Positions 17,554 through 26,302 of a stretch of 64,000 nt of DNA are shown here, piece by piece. The stretch covers positions 4,952,501 to 5,016,500 of the forward strand of contig NZ_JACHIU010000001.1 of NCBI RefSeq assembly GCF_014207705.1, in the 5' to 3' direction. How positions within the stretch are numbered: the stretch's first letter is position 1; the number at the start of each line of letters is the position of its first letter. The translations under genes were made by a program, and so were the position numbers. The stretch comes from Sphaerisporangium rubeum. Lineage in GTDB: Bacteria; Actinomycetota; Actinomycetes; Streptosporangiales; Streptosporangiaceae. The notes below the pieces were generated by a model, which saw nothing but the letters and a program-made list of their open reading frames with translations, did no database searches and was not told where the DNA came from.

Positions 17554-20388
17554 ATGGGGGGCTTCTCGCACTCGTTCCTTGAGGCGGCGGATGGGCCTGG
17601 TTCGCAGCGGTCGTCATGGCGGGGATGGCGGGGCCGTGCGCGGGAATGGGATCTGGTGGCGCAGGCGCTCCGGTCGGCGAAGACCGGCCGGGGTGGGGTG
17701 GTGCTGGTCGAGGGACGGTCGGGGGCCGGGAAGAGCCGGTTGCTCGATCTCGCGGCTGCGGGGGCCGCCGAGCTCGGGCTGGACGTGGCGCGCGGCGCGG
17801 CGGACGAGGTGACCCGCCTGGTGCCGCTGGCGCCGCTGTCGTCGGCGCTCGGGGACCCGGGGCTGTTGTGGACCGGTGAGGAGACGGGGGCCACCGATCA
17901 GAGGCTGCTGATGCTGGAGCGGCTGCGGGGGCCGCTGGAACGCCGGGTGGCGTTGCGGCCGATGCTGCTCACCTTGGACGACACGCACTGGGCCGACCCG
18001 ATGACCTTGCTGGCCCTGCGGTCCATGACCAGGGACCTCGCCTCCTATCCGCTCGTGTGGATGCTGGCGCGGACCAAGGACGGCGGGGACGACCGGCTGT
18101 TCGACGTGCTGGAACGGGACGGCGCGTCCCGGATCGCGCTGCCGCCGCTCGCGGGACCGGCCGTGGTGGAGATCGTCCGCGACCTGCTGCGAGCGGAGCC
18201 AGAGGCCGACGTGCTGGCGCTGACGGGCCTCGCGGACGGCAATCCGTTCCTGCTGACAGAGCTGATCCGGCGGCTGCGCGGCGAAGGGGTCTTCGAGATC
18301 GCCGACGGTCATGTCCGTACGGTCCCGGCGCGGCTGCCGCGGGTCCAGGCGGTGACGCTGGAACGGCTGCGGGAGCTGTCACCGCGTACCAGGCACCTGC
18401 TGCAGGTCGCCTCGGTGCTCGGCCGTACGTTCGCGGTGCAGGACCTGGCCGAGATGCTCGGCGAGCCGACCCACCGGCTGCTGCCGATGCTGGACGAGGC
18501 GATGAGCGCCGGCATCGTCGGATCGGCCGGCGAGGAACTGGCCTTCCGGCACCATCTGCTGTGGCAGGCGGTCACGGGGACCGTCCCCCCGGCGGTGGGA
18601 CGTGCGCTGCACCGCGACGCCGGGGAGATGCTGCTCAAGCGCGGCGGGCCCGCCGTTCCCGCGGCGGCGCACCTGCTGCGCAGCGCGGGTCCCGGTGACG
18701 TGTTCGCGGTGCGCGGCCTGGACCAGGCGGCGCGCGAGGTGCTGCGCACCTCGCCGCAGACCGCGGCCGAGCTCGCGGGACGTGTGCTGGAGCTCAGCGA
18801 CCAGGCCGACCCCGAGTGGCCGGAGCGGGCCGCGACGGCGGTGGACGCGCTGACGCTGGTGGGCCGGCTGACCGAGGCGGCCGAGCTGGCCCGTGCCGCG
18901 ATGCGCAGGGCCTCCTCCGCGCAGACGCCGCGCCTGCGGTGCGCGCTGGCGTACATCCTGCTGCTGAGCGCGCGGCCGGAGGAGGCGCTGGCGGAGGCCG
19001 AGGACATGCTCGCCGGGTCGGATCTGCCGGAGCCGGTCCGCGACATCGTGGAGTGGACGGTGCTGTGGGGGTTGCTGTCGCTGAACGACCTGGACGCCGG
19101 ACGGCGGCGCGCGGCGACGGTGCTGACGCGGCGGCGGTGGCTCGGCGGCACGGCGCCGGTGGGGGCCCGGCTGATGCTGTCGCGGTTCGCCATGGCGGAC
19201 GGACGGGTCGCCGACGCGTTCACGCACCTGCGTGAGGCCGTGCGGATCTCGAAGGACGGCGGCGCGCTTCCCGCGCAGCAGCCGTACGCGCAGCTGATGC
19301 TGTGCCTGCTCCACCGGGCCGTGCGGCAGCCGGAGGAGGCTGACCTCGCGGTGCGGGCCGCCGAGGAGGAGATCGAGGCCGCGGGCCTGACGGTGCTCGC
19401 CGCGCACCCGGCGCTGTTCCGCGCGGGCCTGCACCTCGCGACCGGACGGCTCGACGACGCCGCGGACGAGGCGCGGGCCGCGATGACCACCGCCGAAGAA
19501 CTCGGGATCCGCCTGTTCATCCGGATGGGACTGTCGATGCTCGCGCTGACCGCGGTACGGCGTGGCGACGTGGACGCCGCGGTGAAGCACATGCGCAAGC
19601 ACCGGTCGGAGGGACCGGCGAACGGCATGCTGTTCGGCCTGCCCTGGCACCAGTGGGTGGACGCGCTGGTGACCGAGGCCCAGGGAGACCGCGAACGGGC
19701 CGTTGAGGTGCTGCGTGCGACGTACACCGACGCGCGTGAGCGGCGCTGGGCCGTCGGCACGGCGCCGCTCACCCCGGCGTGGCTGACCCGGCTGGCCCTG
19801 GACACGGGGAACGTCCCGTACGCGCGGGCCGTGGTCGCCACCGCCGAGCGTCTCGCCGGGGACAACCCTGGTTTCCCCTCGCTCGCCGCCGCCGCGGCGC
19901 ACGCGCGCGGCCTCCTCGGCCGCGACCCCGATGCGCTCACCGGTGTCGTCGCCGCGCTTCCGCAGCCGTGGGACCGGGCCTCCTGCGCCGAGGACGCCGG
20001 GGTCCTGCTGGCCGCCGATCCCGGCGCGCGCGACCAGGCGGTCGCCTGGCTCGACCAGGCACTCGACGGGTACCGGCGCATCGGGGCCCAGCGGGACGCG
20101 GCCCGCGTGCGGGCCCGGTTGCGCGCGCTCGGCGTGCGGCGGCGTCACTGGGCCCAGCCGCAACGGCCGCCGTACGGGTGGGACAGTCTCACCGACACCG
20201 AGCGCGCCGTGGCCGGCCTGATCGCGCAGGGGATGACCAACCGCCAGGCCGCCGAGCGGATGTTCCTGTCCCCGCATACGGTGTCCACGCACCTGCGCCG
20301 CATGTTCCCCAAGCTCGGTGTGGCGTCCCGTGTCGAGCTGACCCGTGTGGTCGCCGAGCACTGTCCTTCCTTGCTGCACGAGCAGTGA
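17554..20388 (+). CDS. Large ATP-binding LuxR-family regulator (LAL type)
   Basis: A 944-residue protein. An AAA/STAND ATPase is at about 30-350, with P-loop EGRSGAGKSRLL near 57 and a Walker B-like LLTLDDTHWADP near 145. A long helical TPR-like region occupies about 380-860. The C-terminal LuxR helix-turn-helix is at about 875-935 (LTDTERAVAGLIAQGMTNRQA, SPHTVSTHLRRMFPKLGV). Proteins of this design commonly control secondary-metabolite or morphological genes. ATG 17554 has only a weak upstream GGAG. It lies directly upstream of the SARP gene on the same strand, with a separate promoter between, so the two are neighbours but not obviously an operon. Confidence 0.88.
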   Translation: MGGFSHSFLEAADGPGSQRSSWRGWRGRAREWDLVAQALRSAKTGRGGVVLVEGRSGAGKSRLLDLAAAGAAELGLDVARGAADEVTRLVPLAPLSSALGDPGLLWTGEETGATDQRLLMLERLRGPLERRVALRPMLLTLDDTHWADPMTLLALRSMTRDLASYPLVWMLARTKDGGDDRLFDVLERDGASRIALPPLAGPAVVEIVRDLLRAEPEADVLALTGLADGNPFLLTELIRRLRGEGVFEIADGHVRTVPARLPRVQAVTLERLRELSPRTRHLLQVASVLGRTFAVQDLAEMLGEPTHRLLPMLDEAMSAGIVGSAGEELAFRHHLLWQAVTGTVPPAVGRALHRDAGEMLLKRGGPAVPAAAHLLRSAGPGDVFAVRGLDQAAREVLRTSPQTAAELAGRVLELSDQADPEWPERAATAVDALTLVGRLTEAAELARAAMRRASSAQTPRLRCALAYILLLSARPEEALAEAEDMLAGSDLPEPVRDIVEWTVLWGLLSLNDLDAGRRRAATVLTRRRWLGGTAPVGARLMLSRFAMADGRVADAFTHLREAVRISKDGGALPAQQPYAQLMLCLLHRAVRQPEEADLAVRAAEEEIEAAGLTVLAAHPALFRAGLHLATGRLDDAADEARAAMTTAEELGIRLFIRMGLSMLALTAVRRGDVDAAVKHMRKHRSEGPANGMLFGLPWHQWVDALVTEAQGDRERAVEVLRATYTDARERRWAVGTAPLTPAWLTRLALDTGNVPYARAVVATAERLAGDNPGFPSLAAAAAHARGLLGRDPDALTGVVAALPQPWDRASCAEDAGVLLAADPGARDQAVAWLDQALDGYRRIGAQRDAARVRARLRALGVRRRHWAQPQRPPYGWDSLTDTERAVAGLIAQGMTNRQAAERMFLSPHTVSTHLRRMFPKLGVASRVELTRVVAEHCPSLLHEQ

Positions 20389-20428
20389 CCGACAATTCAC
20401 ATCTTTGGAAATAACAGGATTTTTCGCA

Positions 20429-20459
20429 TTGCGCGCGGAACGGTGACACGGATTAGGTT
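20429..20459 (+). promoter_or_regulatory. Candidate promoter of the SARP gene
   Basis: TTGCGC (20429-20434) and TAGGTT (20454-20459) with a 19-bp spacer lie in an unusually AT-rich 113-bp gap (20389-20501) upstream of the SARP ATG. Initiation about 7 bp downstream would leave a leader of about 35 nt containing AGGAG. Confidence 0.4.
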
Positions 20460-20501
20460 TCTGACAGGGGATCCCGCCGAGCCTTTCAGGAGAACCAAAC
20501 G

Positions 20502-23501
20502 ATGGAGTTACGGCTCCTTGGTCCGGTCGAGGTGTGGAACGGTGAGCGGCAGGTGCCGCTCGGGGGTGGGAAGCCGCGCGCGCTGCTCGCGGCGTTGTTG
20601 CTCGACGCGGGACGGGTGGTGACCGTCGAGCGGCTGATGGAGGCGATCTGGCAGGAGGACCCCCCGGTGACGGCACGCGGGGTGCTGCAGACGTACGTCG
20701 CCTCGCTGCGGCGCGCGTTCACCGCGGCGGGACTGCCGGCGATCATCGTGTCGCACCGGGTGGGGTACGCCGCCGAGGTGCCGCACGACGCGCTCGACAG
20801 ATGCGTCTTCGAGCGGCTCGTCGAGGACGGACGGCGCGCGGCGCGCGGCGGGGACCACGCCGGAGCGGCGCGATCGTTACGGGAGGCCCTGGCGCTGTGG
20901 CGGGGGCCGGCCCTCGGGGGGATCGACGACGCGTGCCTGCGTTCGGAGGTGGCGCGGCTGGAGGAGCTGCGGCTGACGGTGGTCGAGGAGCGCGTCGCGG
21001 CGGACCTCGCGGCGGGACGGGCCGAGGGCCTGGTGGACGAGCTGACCGAGCTGGTCGCGGCGCATCCGGCGCGTGAGCGGCTGAGGCGCGACCTCATGGT
21101 GGCCCTGTACCGGTCCGGCAGGCAGACCGACGCGCTGGCCGTCTACCAGCAGAGCAGGCGGGTCCTGGTCGAGGAGCTCGGCATCGAGCCGGGGCCGGAG
21201 TTACAGGCGGTGCACGAGGCCGTGCTGCGGTCGGACCCCGCGCTGCTCGGCCCGGCGAGGCCCGCCCCGCCTCGGCAGCTCCCTCCCCCGCCGCCTGACT
21301 TCACGGCGCGCGACGAGGAGATCGCCGAGCTCGCCGGCCGGCTCGGCAAGCCGGACGCGCGGCCGGTCTGCGTGATCTTCGGGCCGGGTGGCGTCGGCAA
21401 GTCGGCCCTGGCGCTGAGCGCCGCGCACGAGCTCGCGGACCTGTACCCCGACGGCCAGCTCCACGTCGAGCTGCGCGGCACCTCCGAGGCACCCGCCACC
21501 CCGCTTGAGGTCCTCGGCCGGCTGCTGAGGGAACTGGAGCCCGGCGCGTCGCCGCCGGCCACGCCGGAGGAGTGCGCCGCGCGGTACCGCACGCTGCTCG
21601 CCGACCGGCGCAAGCTGGTCGTGCTCGACGACGCCGCCACCGAACGGCAGGTGCGGCCGCTGCTGCCAGGCGCGCGCGGCTGCGGCGTGATCGTGACCTC
21701 ACGCAACCGGCTGTCGGGCCTCGCCGGCGCCACGGTGCTCGACCTCGGCCTGCTGCCGGACGCCGCCGCCACACGGCTGCTCGCGCGGGTCGCGGGGCCC
21801 GAGCGCGTCGCGGCCGAGCCGCAGGCGGCCGAGCGGATCGTGCGGCAGTGCGGCGGCCTGCCGCTGGCGCTGCGCATCGCCGGCGCGCGGCTGGCGTCCC
21901 GCAGGCAGTGGTCGGTGGCACGGCTGGCCGACCGGCTGGCCGACGAGCAGCGCAGGCTGGACGAGCTGGCCGTCGGCGACCAGGAGGTGCGGGCCGGCAT
22001 CGCGCTCAGCTACGACATGCTGCCGGGCCAGGCGAAGACCGCGCTGCGGCGCCTCGGCCTGCTCGGCCTGCCGTACTTCCCGGTGTGGGTGGCGGCGACG
22101 GCCATGGAGACCGGCCTGGACGAGGCCGAGCGGGTGCTGGACCACCTGGTGGACACCTCGCTGGCGAGCGTCGTGGACATCGACGCGGCGGGACGCACGC
22201 GGTACCGGCTGCACGACCTGATCCGGTTGTTCGCCAGGGAACGCGCGCACGCCGAGGAGGAGCGGGCCGGCCGTGAGGCGGTGGTGCGCCGTGTGCTCGG
22301 CGGGTGGCTGTGGCTGGTGGAGCGGCTGAGTGAGGCCGTGCCGACCGGCGCGATCCCGATGCGCGCCACGCCGGGTCTCGCGCGGCCGGTGGACGCCGAG
22401 GTGCTGCGGGTGGCGCTCGCCGACCCGCACGGCTGGCTGCGCGGCGAGGAGGAGGCGCTGATCGTCGCGGTGGAGCTGGCGGCGGCGCTGGACCTGGACG
22501 ACATCGCGGTGGAGCTGGCCGCGGCGTTGTCGTCGGTGGCGTTCGAAGGCAGCCAGTACGTCTTCGACAACCCGTTCGCGGCGTGGCACCGCACCCACGA
22601 GGCTGCGCTGGCGGTGGCGCGGCGCACCGACAACGCGCTCGGTGAGGCGACGCTGCTCGCGGGGCTCGGTCACCTGTACTACGAGCGCGACCAGTACTCG
22701 GAGTCCCGCGAGTACCTGAGCCAGGCGTTGTCGCTGTTCCGCACCGCGCGGGACGCCAGAGGCGAGGCCGCGACGCTCGCCGCGCTCGGCGCCGCGTGCC
22801 GCGAGCAGGGGTACCTGCCGGAGGCGCTGCACTTCCTGAACCGCGCCGGCCTGCTGTGGGCCGATCTCGCCGACCCCGCGGCGCTCGCGCACGTCAGGCG
22901 GCTCGCCGGCAGTGTGCACCTGGAACGCGGCGACTACGCGGCGGCGCGTGCGGAGCTGACCGGCGCGCTGTCGCTGTACCAGGCCGAGGGGAACCGCCGC
23001 GGCGAGGGCCTGACGCTGCGCACCCTGTCGATGTACCACCGCGCGAGAGGCGAGCTGACGCGCTCGGCGGAGCTGTGCGAACGCGCGCTGGCGATCTTCC
23101 GGGAGCTCGGTGACCGGCTGCTTGAGGCGTACTGCATGCGGTCCCTCGGCAAGACCCTGACGCGGCTCGGCCGCCACGACGCGGCGCGCGGCGAACTGAC
23201 CGGGTCGCTCGCCGTGACCCGATCGCTGCACGACCGGTGGGGAGAGGCCTGCTCGCTGCGCACGCTCGGCGAGCTCGATCTCGCCGAGGGACGGCTCTAC
23301 CAGGCCAAGGAGCGCCTCACCGAGGCGCTGGCGCTGTGGGAGACGCTGCGCGCCGCGCTGTTCCGCGCACGCACCCAGCGCGACCTGGCCCGCGTGCACG
23401 AGGCGCTCGGGGACGACGACGCCGCCAAGAAGATCATGGCGGAGGCGCTGGAGACCTTCCGGCTGCACGAGGCACGGGAATTCACCGAACTCGGCGGCTG
23501 A
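20502..23501 (+). CDS. AfsR/SARP-type regulator (OmpR-like DNA-binding + BTAD + NB-ARC + TPR)
   Basis: A 999-residue protein. The winged-helix DNA-binding domain is at about 1-90 (MELRLLGPVEVW, GGGKPRALLAALLLDAG) and the bacterial transcriptional activation domain at about 97-245 (ending EELGIEPGPELQAVHEAVL). The NB-ARC ATPase is at about 265-550 (P-loop FGPGGVGKSAL near 290, VVLDDA, CGGLPLALRI). A TPR region runs to the C-terminus. The layout matches AfsR, a phosphorylation- and ATP-dependent activator of antibiotic pathways in Streptomyces. ATG 20502 has AGGAG nine bases upstream. The next gene (VanX-like dipeptidase) is 100 bp downstream. Targets are unknown; the NRPS cluster about 26 kb away is possible, and phased repeats at 17303 resemble SARP sites. 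Confidence 0.92.
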   Translation: MELRLLGPVEVWNGERQVPLGGGKPRALLAALLLDAGRVVTVERLMEAIWQEDPPVTARGVLQTYVASLRRAFTAAGLPAIIVSHRVGYAAEVPHDALDRCVFERLVEDGRRAARGGDHAGAARSLREALALWRGPALGGIDDACLRSEVARLEELRLTVVEERVAADLAAGRAEGLVDELTELVAAHPARERLRRDLMVALYRSGRQTDALAVYQQSRRVLVEELGIEPGPELQAVHEAVLRSDPALLGPARPAPPRQLPPPPPDFTARDEEIAELAGRLGKPDARPVCVIFGPGGVGKSALALSAAHELADLYPDGQLHVELRGTSEAPATPLEVLGRLLRELEPGASPPATPEECAARYRTLLADRRKLVVLDDAATERQVRPLLPGARGCGVIVTSRNRLSGLAGATVLDLGLLPDAAATRLLARVAGPERVAAEPQAAERIVRQCGGLPLALRIAGARLASRRQWSVARLADRLADEQRRLDELAVGDQEVRAGIALSYDMLPGQAKTALRRLGLLGLPYFPVWVAATAMETGLDEAERVLDHLVDTSLASVVDIDAAGRTRYRLHDLIRLFARERAHAEEERAGREAVVRRVLGGWLWLVERLSEAVPTGAIPMRATPGLARPVDAEVLRVALADPHGWLRGEEEALIVAVELAAALDLDDIAVELAAALSSVAFEGSQYVFDNPFAAWHRTHEAALAVARRTDNALGEATLLAGLGHLYYERDQYSESREYLSQALSLFRTARDARGEAATLAALGAACREQGYLPEALHFLNRAGLLWADLADPAALAHVRRLAGSVHLERGDYAAARAELTGALSLYQAEGNRRGEGLTLRTLSMYHRARGELTRSAELCERALAIFRELGDRLLEAYCMRSLGKTLTRLGRHDAARGELTGSLAVTRSLHDRWGEACSLRTLGELDLAEGRLYQAKERLTEALALWETLRAALFRARTQRDLARVHEALGDDDAAKKIMAEALETFRLHEAREFTELGG

Positions 23502-23601
23502 CCTCCCGCGCGACCACCGGTTACAGCGTCCTTGGAGCGGTCTACCGCATCATTGCGCACGGCGGCTCACCGGGAGCGCCTGGAGTGGTCACGGAGGGCC
23601 C

Positions 23602-24264
23602 ATGTCGGAGATCGTGCTCCTGTCGGATCCGCGTATCCACGCGGTGCCGGTGAAGGAGTGCGGCGAGCCCCTGGTGGATCTGCGCGCCATGGAGGTCGTA
23701 CGGGTCGACGAGCGGCTCGCCGATCCCGAGGGCCTGTTCGCGCACGTACGCCTGAGCGTGGCCGACCGGCTGGTCGCCGCGCAGACGCAGTTGCCGCGCG
23801 AGCTCCGCCTGCTGGTCGTCGAGGGTTTCCGGCCCGCCGCGCTGCAACGGAGCTACTTCGAGGAGTCCGTCGCGGCGCACCTGGCCGAGCACCCCGGCTG
23901 GGACGGCCACCAGGCGTACCTGGAGGCCAGCCGCTACGTCTCGCCACCGGAGGTGGCGCCGCACGTGTCCGGCGGCGCGGTGGACCTGACGCTGTGCACC
24001 GCGTCCGGCGTGGAACTGCCGATGGGGACGCAGGTCAACGCCACCCCGCCGGAGAGCGACGAGGCGTGCCACACGGCGTACCCCGGCATCTCCCCTGAGG
24101 CGCGGCGCAACCGCGACACCCTCGGCGCCGTGCTCACGGCCCTCGGTTTCGTCAACTACCCCACCGAGTGGTGGCACTGGTCGTACGGCGACCGCTACTG
24201 GGCCTTCGTCACCGGGGCCCGCTCCGCCAAGTACGGCATGAGCGACGGTCCCCCGGCCTCCTGA
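23602..24264 (+). CDS. VanX-like D-Ala-D-Ala dipeptidase (peptidase M15D)
   Basis: A 220-residue protein with the zinc-site motifs of the M15D family. These are HVSGGAVD (HxxGxAxD, near residue 125), an upstream substrate-binding Arg region (VVEGFRPAALQ, near 74) and EWWHWSYGDRYWAF near 192, supplying the catalytic Glu and third His. VanX-type enzymes cleave D-Ala-D-Ala; in producers or soil actinomycetes they serve glycopeptide resistance or peptidoglycan recycling. No vanH/vanA partners are seen, so a housekeeping or recycling role is more likely than resistance. There is no signal peptide, so it acts in the cytoplasm. GGAGG lies five bases before ATG 23602. A double hairpin terminator follows. 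Confidence 0.9.
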   Translation: MSEIVLLSDPRIHAVPVKECGEPLVDLRAMEVVRVDERLADPEGLFAHVRLSVADRLVAAQTQLPRELRLLVVEGFRPAALQRSYFEESVAAHLAEHPGWDGHQAYLEASRYVSPPEVAPHVSGGAVDLTLCTASGVELPMGTQVNATPPESDEACHTAYPGISPEARRNRDTLGAVLTALGFVNYPTEWWHWSYGDRYWAFVTGARSAKYGMSDGPPAS

Positions 24265-24272
24265 ACCCGCGT

Positions 24273-24331
24273 GTGCGCCGCCGCTTCCCGGCGGCGCACG
24301 GGGCCGCCCGTCCACGGGGGCGCGGGCGGCC
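24273..24331. terminator. Two consecutive hairpins between convergent genes
   Basis: The first hairpin has perfect 10-bp arms 24273-24282 and 24290-24299 (GTGCGCCGCC) with a 7-nt loop. The second has 9-bp arms 24302-24310 and 24323-24331 (GGCCGCCCG). Together they separate the dipeptidase gene from the convergent F420-reductase gene and probably stop transcription both ways. Confidence 0.75.
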
Positions 24332-24343
24332 TTCACGCGTGGG

Positions 24344-25165
24344 TCAGCGTGCGTCGAGGATCGGGATGAGCTGGTCCTCTTCGTACGCCAGGTGTGCCTC
24401 CAGCTCGGCGATGAGCCGGTCCACGTCGGTGAGGAGCGTGGCCGTGTCACCGCCGTCGAGGGTCTTGCGGAGTTCGCCGAGGATGACGGCGACCCGCTCG
24501 TGTTCCTCGTGCAGGCGGGCCATGGTGGGGGCCAGCTCGGGGTGCTGCCGCGCGAGCGCGGCGAACATGCCTCTGTCCTCGCCGGTGTGGTGCATGTGCA
24601 GGCCCTGGCAGACGGTGAGGCAGTTCACGCGCAGCTGCGCGCCGAGCACCGGGCCTGAGCGCGCGACCTCGGCGCGGACCAGATCGAGCTCACGGCGGAA
24701 TGTCTCGTGGATCCGCTTGAGCGCCTCCCCCCACGACGAGGCCGTAGGAGGACCGGCGAAGGCCTGGCGGAGCGCGACGACCGGCAGGACGCGGGACGTC
24801 TTGGCCTGGTAGGCGGCCCAGCCTGGGTCGGCCTCGGCGGCGCGCGCGAAGATCTCGTCGCGTTCCTCGCCGGTGAGGACGGTGGCGTGGGCCTCGTAGG
24901 TGAAAAGGCCGGTCTCCACGGTGACGACCGGGTTCGCCACGAGGTTGTGGTACCAGGCGGGGTGGCGGGGTGCGCCGCCGGCGGAGGCGATGACGAGGAT
25001 GCGCTCACCGTCCGGCAGGTAGCCGACGGGGGTGGTGTGCGGGGCTCCGGAACGCGCGCCGGTGGTGGTGAGCAGGATCAGGCGCGCGTCCGTGAACGGC
25101 CCGCCGACCCGTCCCGCGTTGGCGCGGAACTCCTCGATGACAGACTCGTTGAAATCGATCGGCAT
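24344..25165 (-). CDS. F420-dependent nitroreductase-like domain fused to a hemerythrin-like domain
   Basis: A 273-residue two-domain protein. Residues 1-130 match the deazaflavin (F420)-dependent DDN/DUF385 family (LILLTTTGARSGAPHTTPVGY, HPAWYHNLVANPVVTVE). Residues 145-273 match a hemerythrin HHE cation-binding domain, with candidate di-iron ligands HETF, HMHHTGED, HEEHERV and HLAYEEDQ. DDN-type enzymes transfer hydride from reduced F420 to quinones, fatty acids or nitro compounds; hemerythrin domains bind O2 or sense redox state. The fusion suggests a redox-sensing or oxygen-linked reductase, which is inference. The ATG at 25165 is chosen over an upstream frame extension because homology starts at PIDFNES; AGAAAG lies upstream. 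It may share transcription with the methyltransferase gene 184 bp upstream. Confidence 0.88.
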   Translation of the reverse strand: MPIDFNESVIEEFRANAGRVGGPFTDARLILLTTTGARSGAPHTTPVGYLPDGERILVIASAGGAPRHPAWYHNLVANPVVTVETGLFTYEAHATVLTGEERDEIFARAAEADPGWAAYQAKTSRVLPVVALRQAFAGPPTASSWGEALKRIHETFRRELDLVRAEVARSGPVLGAQLRVNCLTVCQGLHMHHTGEDRGMFAALARQHPELAPTMARLHEEHERVAVILGELRKTLDGGDTATLLTDVDRLIAELEAHLAYEEDQLIPILDAR

Positions 25166-25349
25166 TCGATTCTTTCTTCTCCAGGTGTGAAGCACAGGGG
25201 TTGGACGACAGGAGAGGAAAGAAGAAGGCGGGGCACGGGCCCGCCGCGCGGTCACGCGCGGGCCGGGTGCCTCACTCGCTTGTGGCCCATGGCCGACCCG
25301 GCAGTCACGGATCCGAGCCTAACGACCCCGGCCCGCCGGTGCGACGGAT

Positions 25350-26144
25350 TTACCGGCGGTACGCGACCCGGAGCTCGGCCAGGTAGCGCTTGGTGACGTG
25401 GCCGCCGTGGCGGCCGTCGATGAGGGACGCCACGCAGCCGTACAGCCCGGCCCGCGCGTCCGGCGGCAGCGCGCGGTGGTTGGAGTAGGTGTTCAGCACG
25501 TCGACGTACCCGGCGGTCGTGTACGGCACGTCCCACTCGTGGCGGCGGAACTCCGGTGCGCCGAACCGGCCGGACTTCTCGATCTCGGCGCCGTCCATGG
25601 GGATGTCCGCCGCCGGGGACTGCCGCAGTCCCGGCGGGGTGGCCGGGTCGAACCGCTCGTAGCAGTCCTGCACCGCGACGAAGAAGTCGACCGTGCCGCC
25701 GAGCACGTGGTGGGTGGTGACGGTGGCGAGCGCGCCGCCGGGACGCAGGGCCGCGGCGGACTTCTCCACGCGGACGGCCGGGTCGATCCAGTGGAACGCG
25801 GTGGCGCAGAAGACGAGGTCGAACGGCTGTTCCGGCAGCGGCCAGTCCTCGAACGCCGCGGTCACCACCTCGACGCCGGCGAACCCGGCGAGGTTGCGGC
25901 GCGCCACCTTGGCCATGCCGGCGCCGAGCTCCACCGCGACGATCTCGCAGCCCATCTCGGCGAGCGGCACCGTGGCCTGTCCGGTGCCGCAGCCGATCTC
26001 CAGCACGCGGCACCCGGGGCCGGCGCCGGTGAGCTCGGCGAGGTCCTGGTAGAGCGCGGCCGGGTAGGCCGGACGGGAACGGTCGTACAGCTCGGCGTCC
26101 TCGTCGAAGGTCTGCCGCAGGCTGCCGCGATCACGGTCGAGCAT
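25350..26144 (-). CDS. Class I SAM-dependent methyltransferase
   Basis: A 264-residue protein with the SAM-binding motif VLEIGCGTGQAT near residue 48, an acidic end of strand 2 (VAVELGAGMAKVAR) and the post-I motif FDLVFCATAFHWID near 108. This FHWID variant is typical of a family often annotated as generic Methyltransf_11/25 enzymes. Substrate cannot be told. No signal or membrane segments. It is divergent from the class V aminotransferase gene, with about 160 bp between them holding an AGGTA-N4-TACCT inverted repeat (26198-26211) that could be an operator. The intergenic DNA downstream (25166-25349) shows no supported gene. Confidence 0.85.
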   Translation of the reverse strand: MLDRDRGSLRQTFDEDAELYDRSRPAYPAALYQDLAELTGAGPGCRVLEIGCGTGQATVPLAEMGCEIVAVELGAGMAKVARRNLAGFAGVEVVTAAFEDWPLPEQPFDLVFCATAFHWIDPAVRVEKSAAALRPGGALATVTTHHVLGGTVDFFVAVQDCYERFDPATPPGLRQSPAADIPMDGAEIEKSGRFGAPEFRRHEWDVPYTTAGYVDVLNTYSNHRALPPDARAGLYGCVASLIDGRHGGHVTKRYLAELRVAYRR

Positions 26145-26302
26145 GATCGCAGGTTACCCGACGCGCCGGGACGGCGAAATCGAATTATCGGCTTTCCAGG
26201 TAGGTTTACCTCATTTACTGCCGTCCGCTGATTTCCACGCTTTGTCGCCAGATATGTATGTCAATGATTAAACAATTGCGTCCAACGAGGCATGCTGGTC
26301 GG

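Noticed and set aside
18309-20676. Long minus-strand open frames opposite the LuxR regulator
   Set aside because: GC-rich codon bias creates stop-free antisense frames. Composition is Ser/Arg/Ala-rich without domains, and the plus strand has a complete regulator.
23602-24264. Glycopeptide resistance locus
   Set aside because: Only the VanX-like gene is present; no vanH, vanA or vanRS neighbours.
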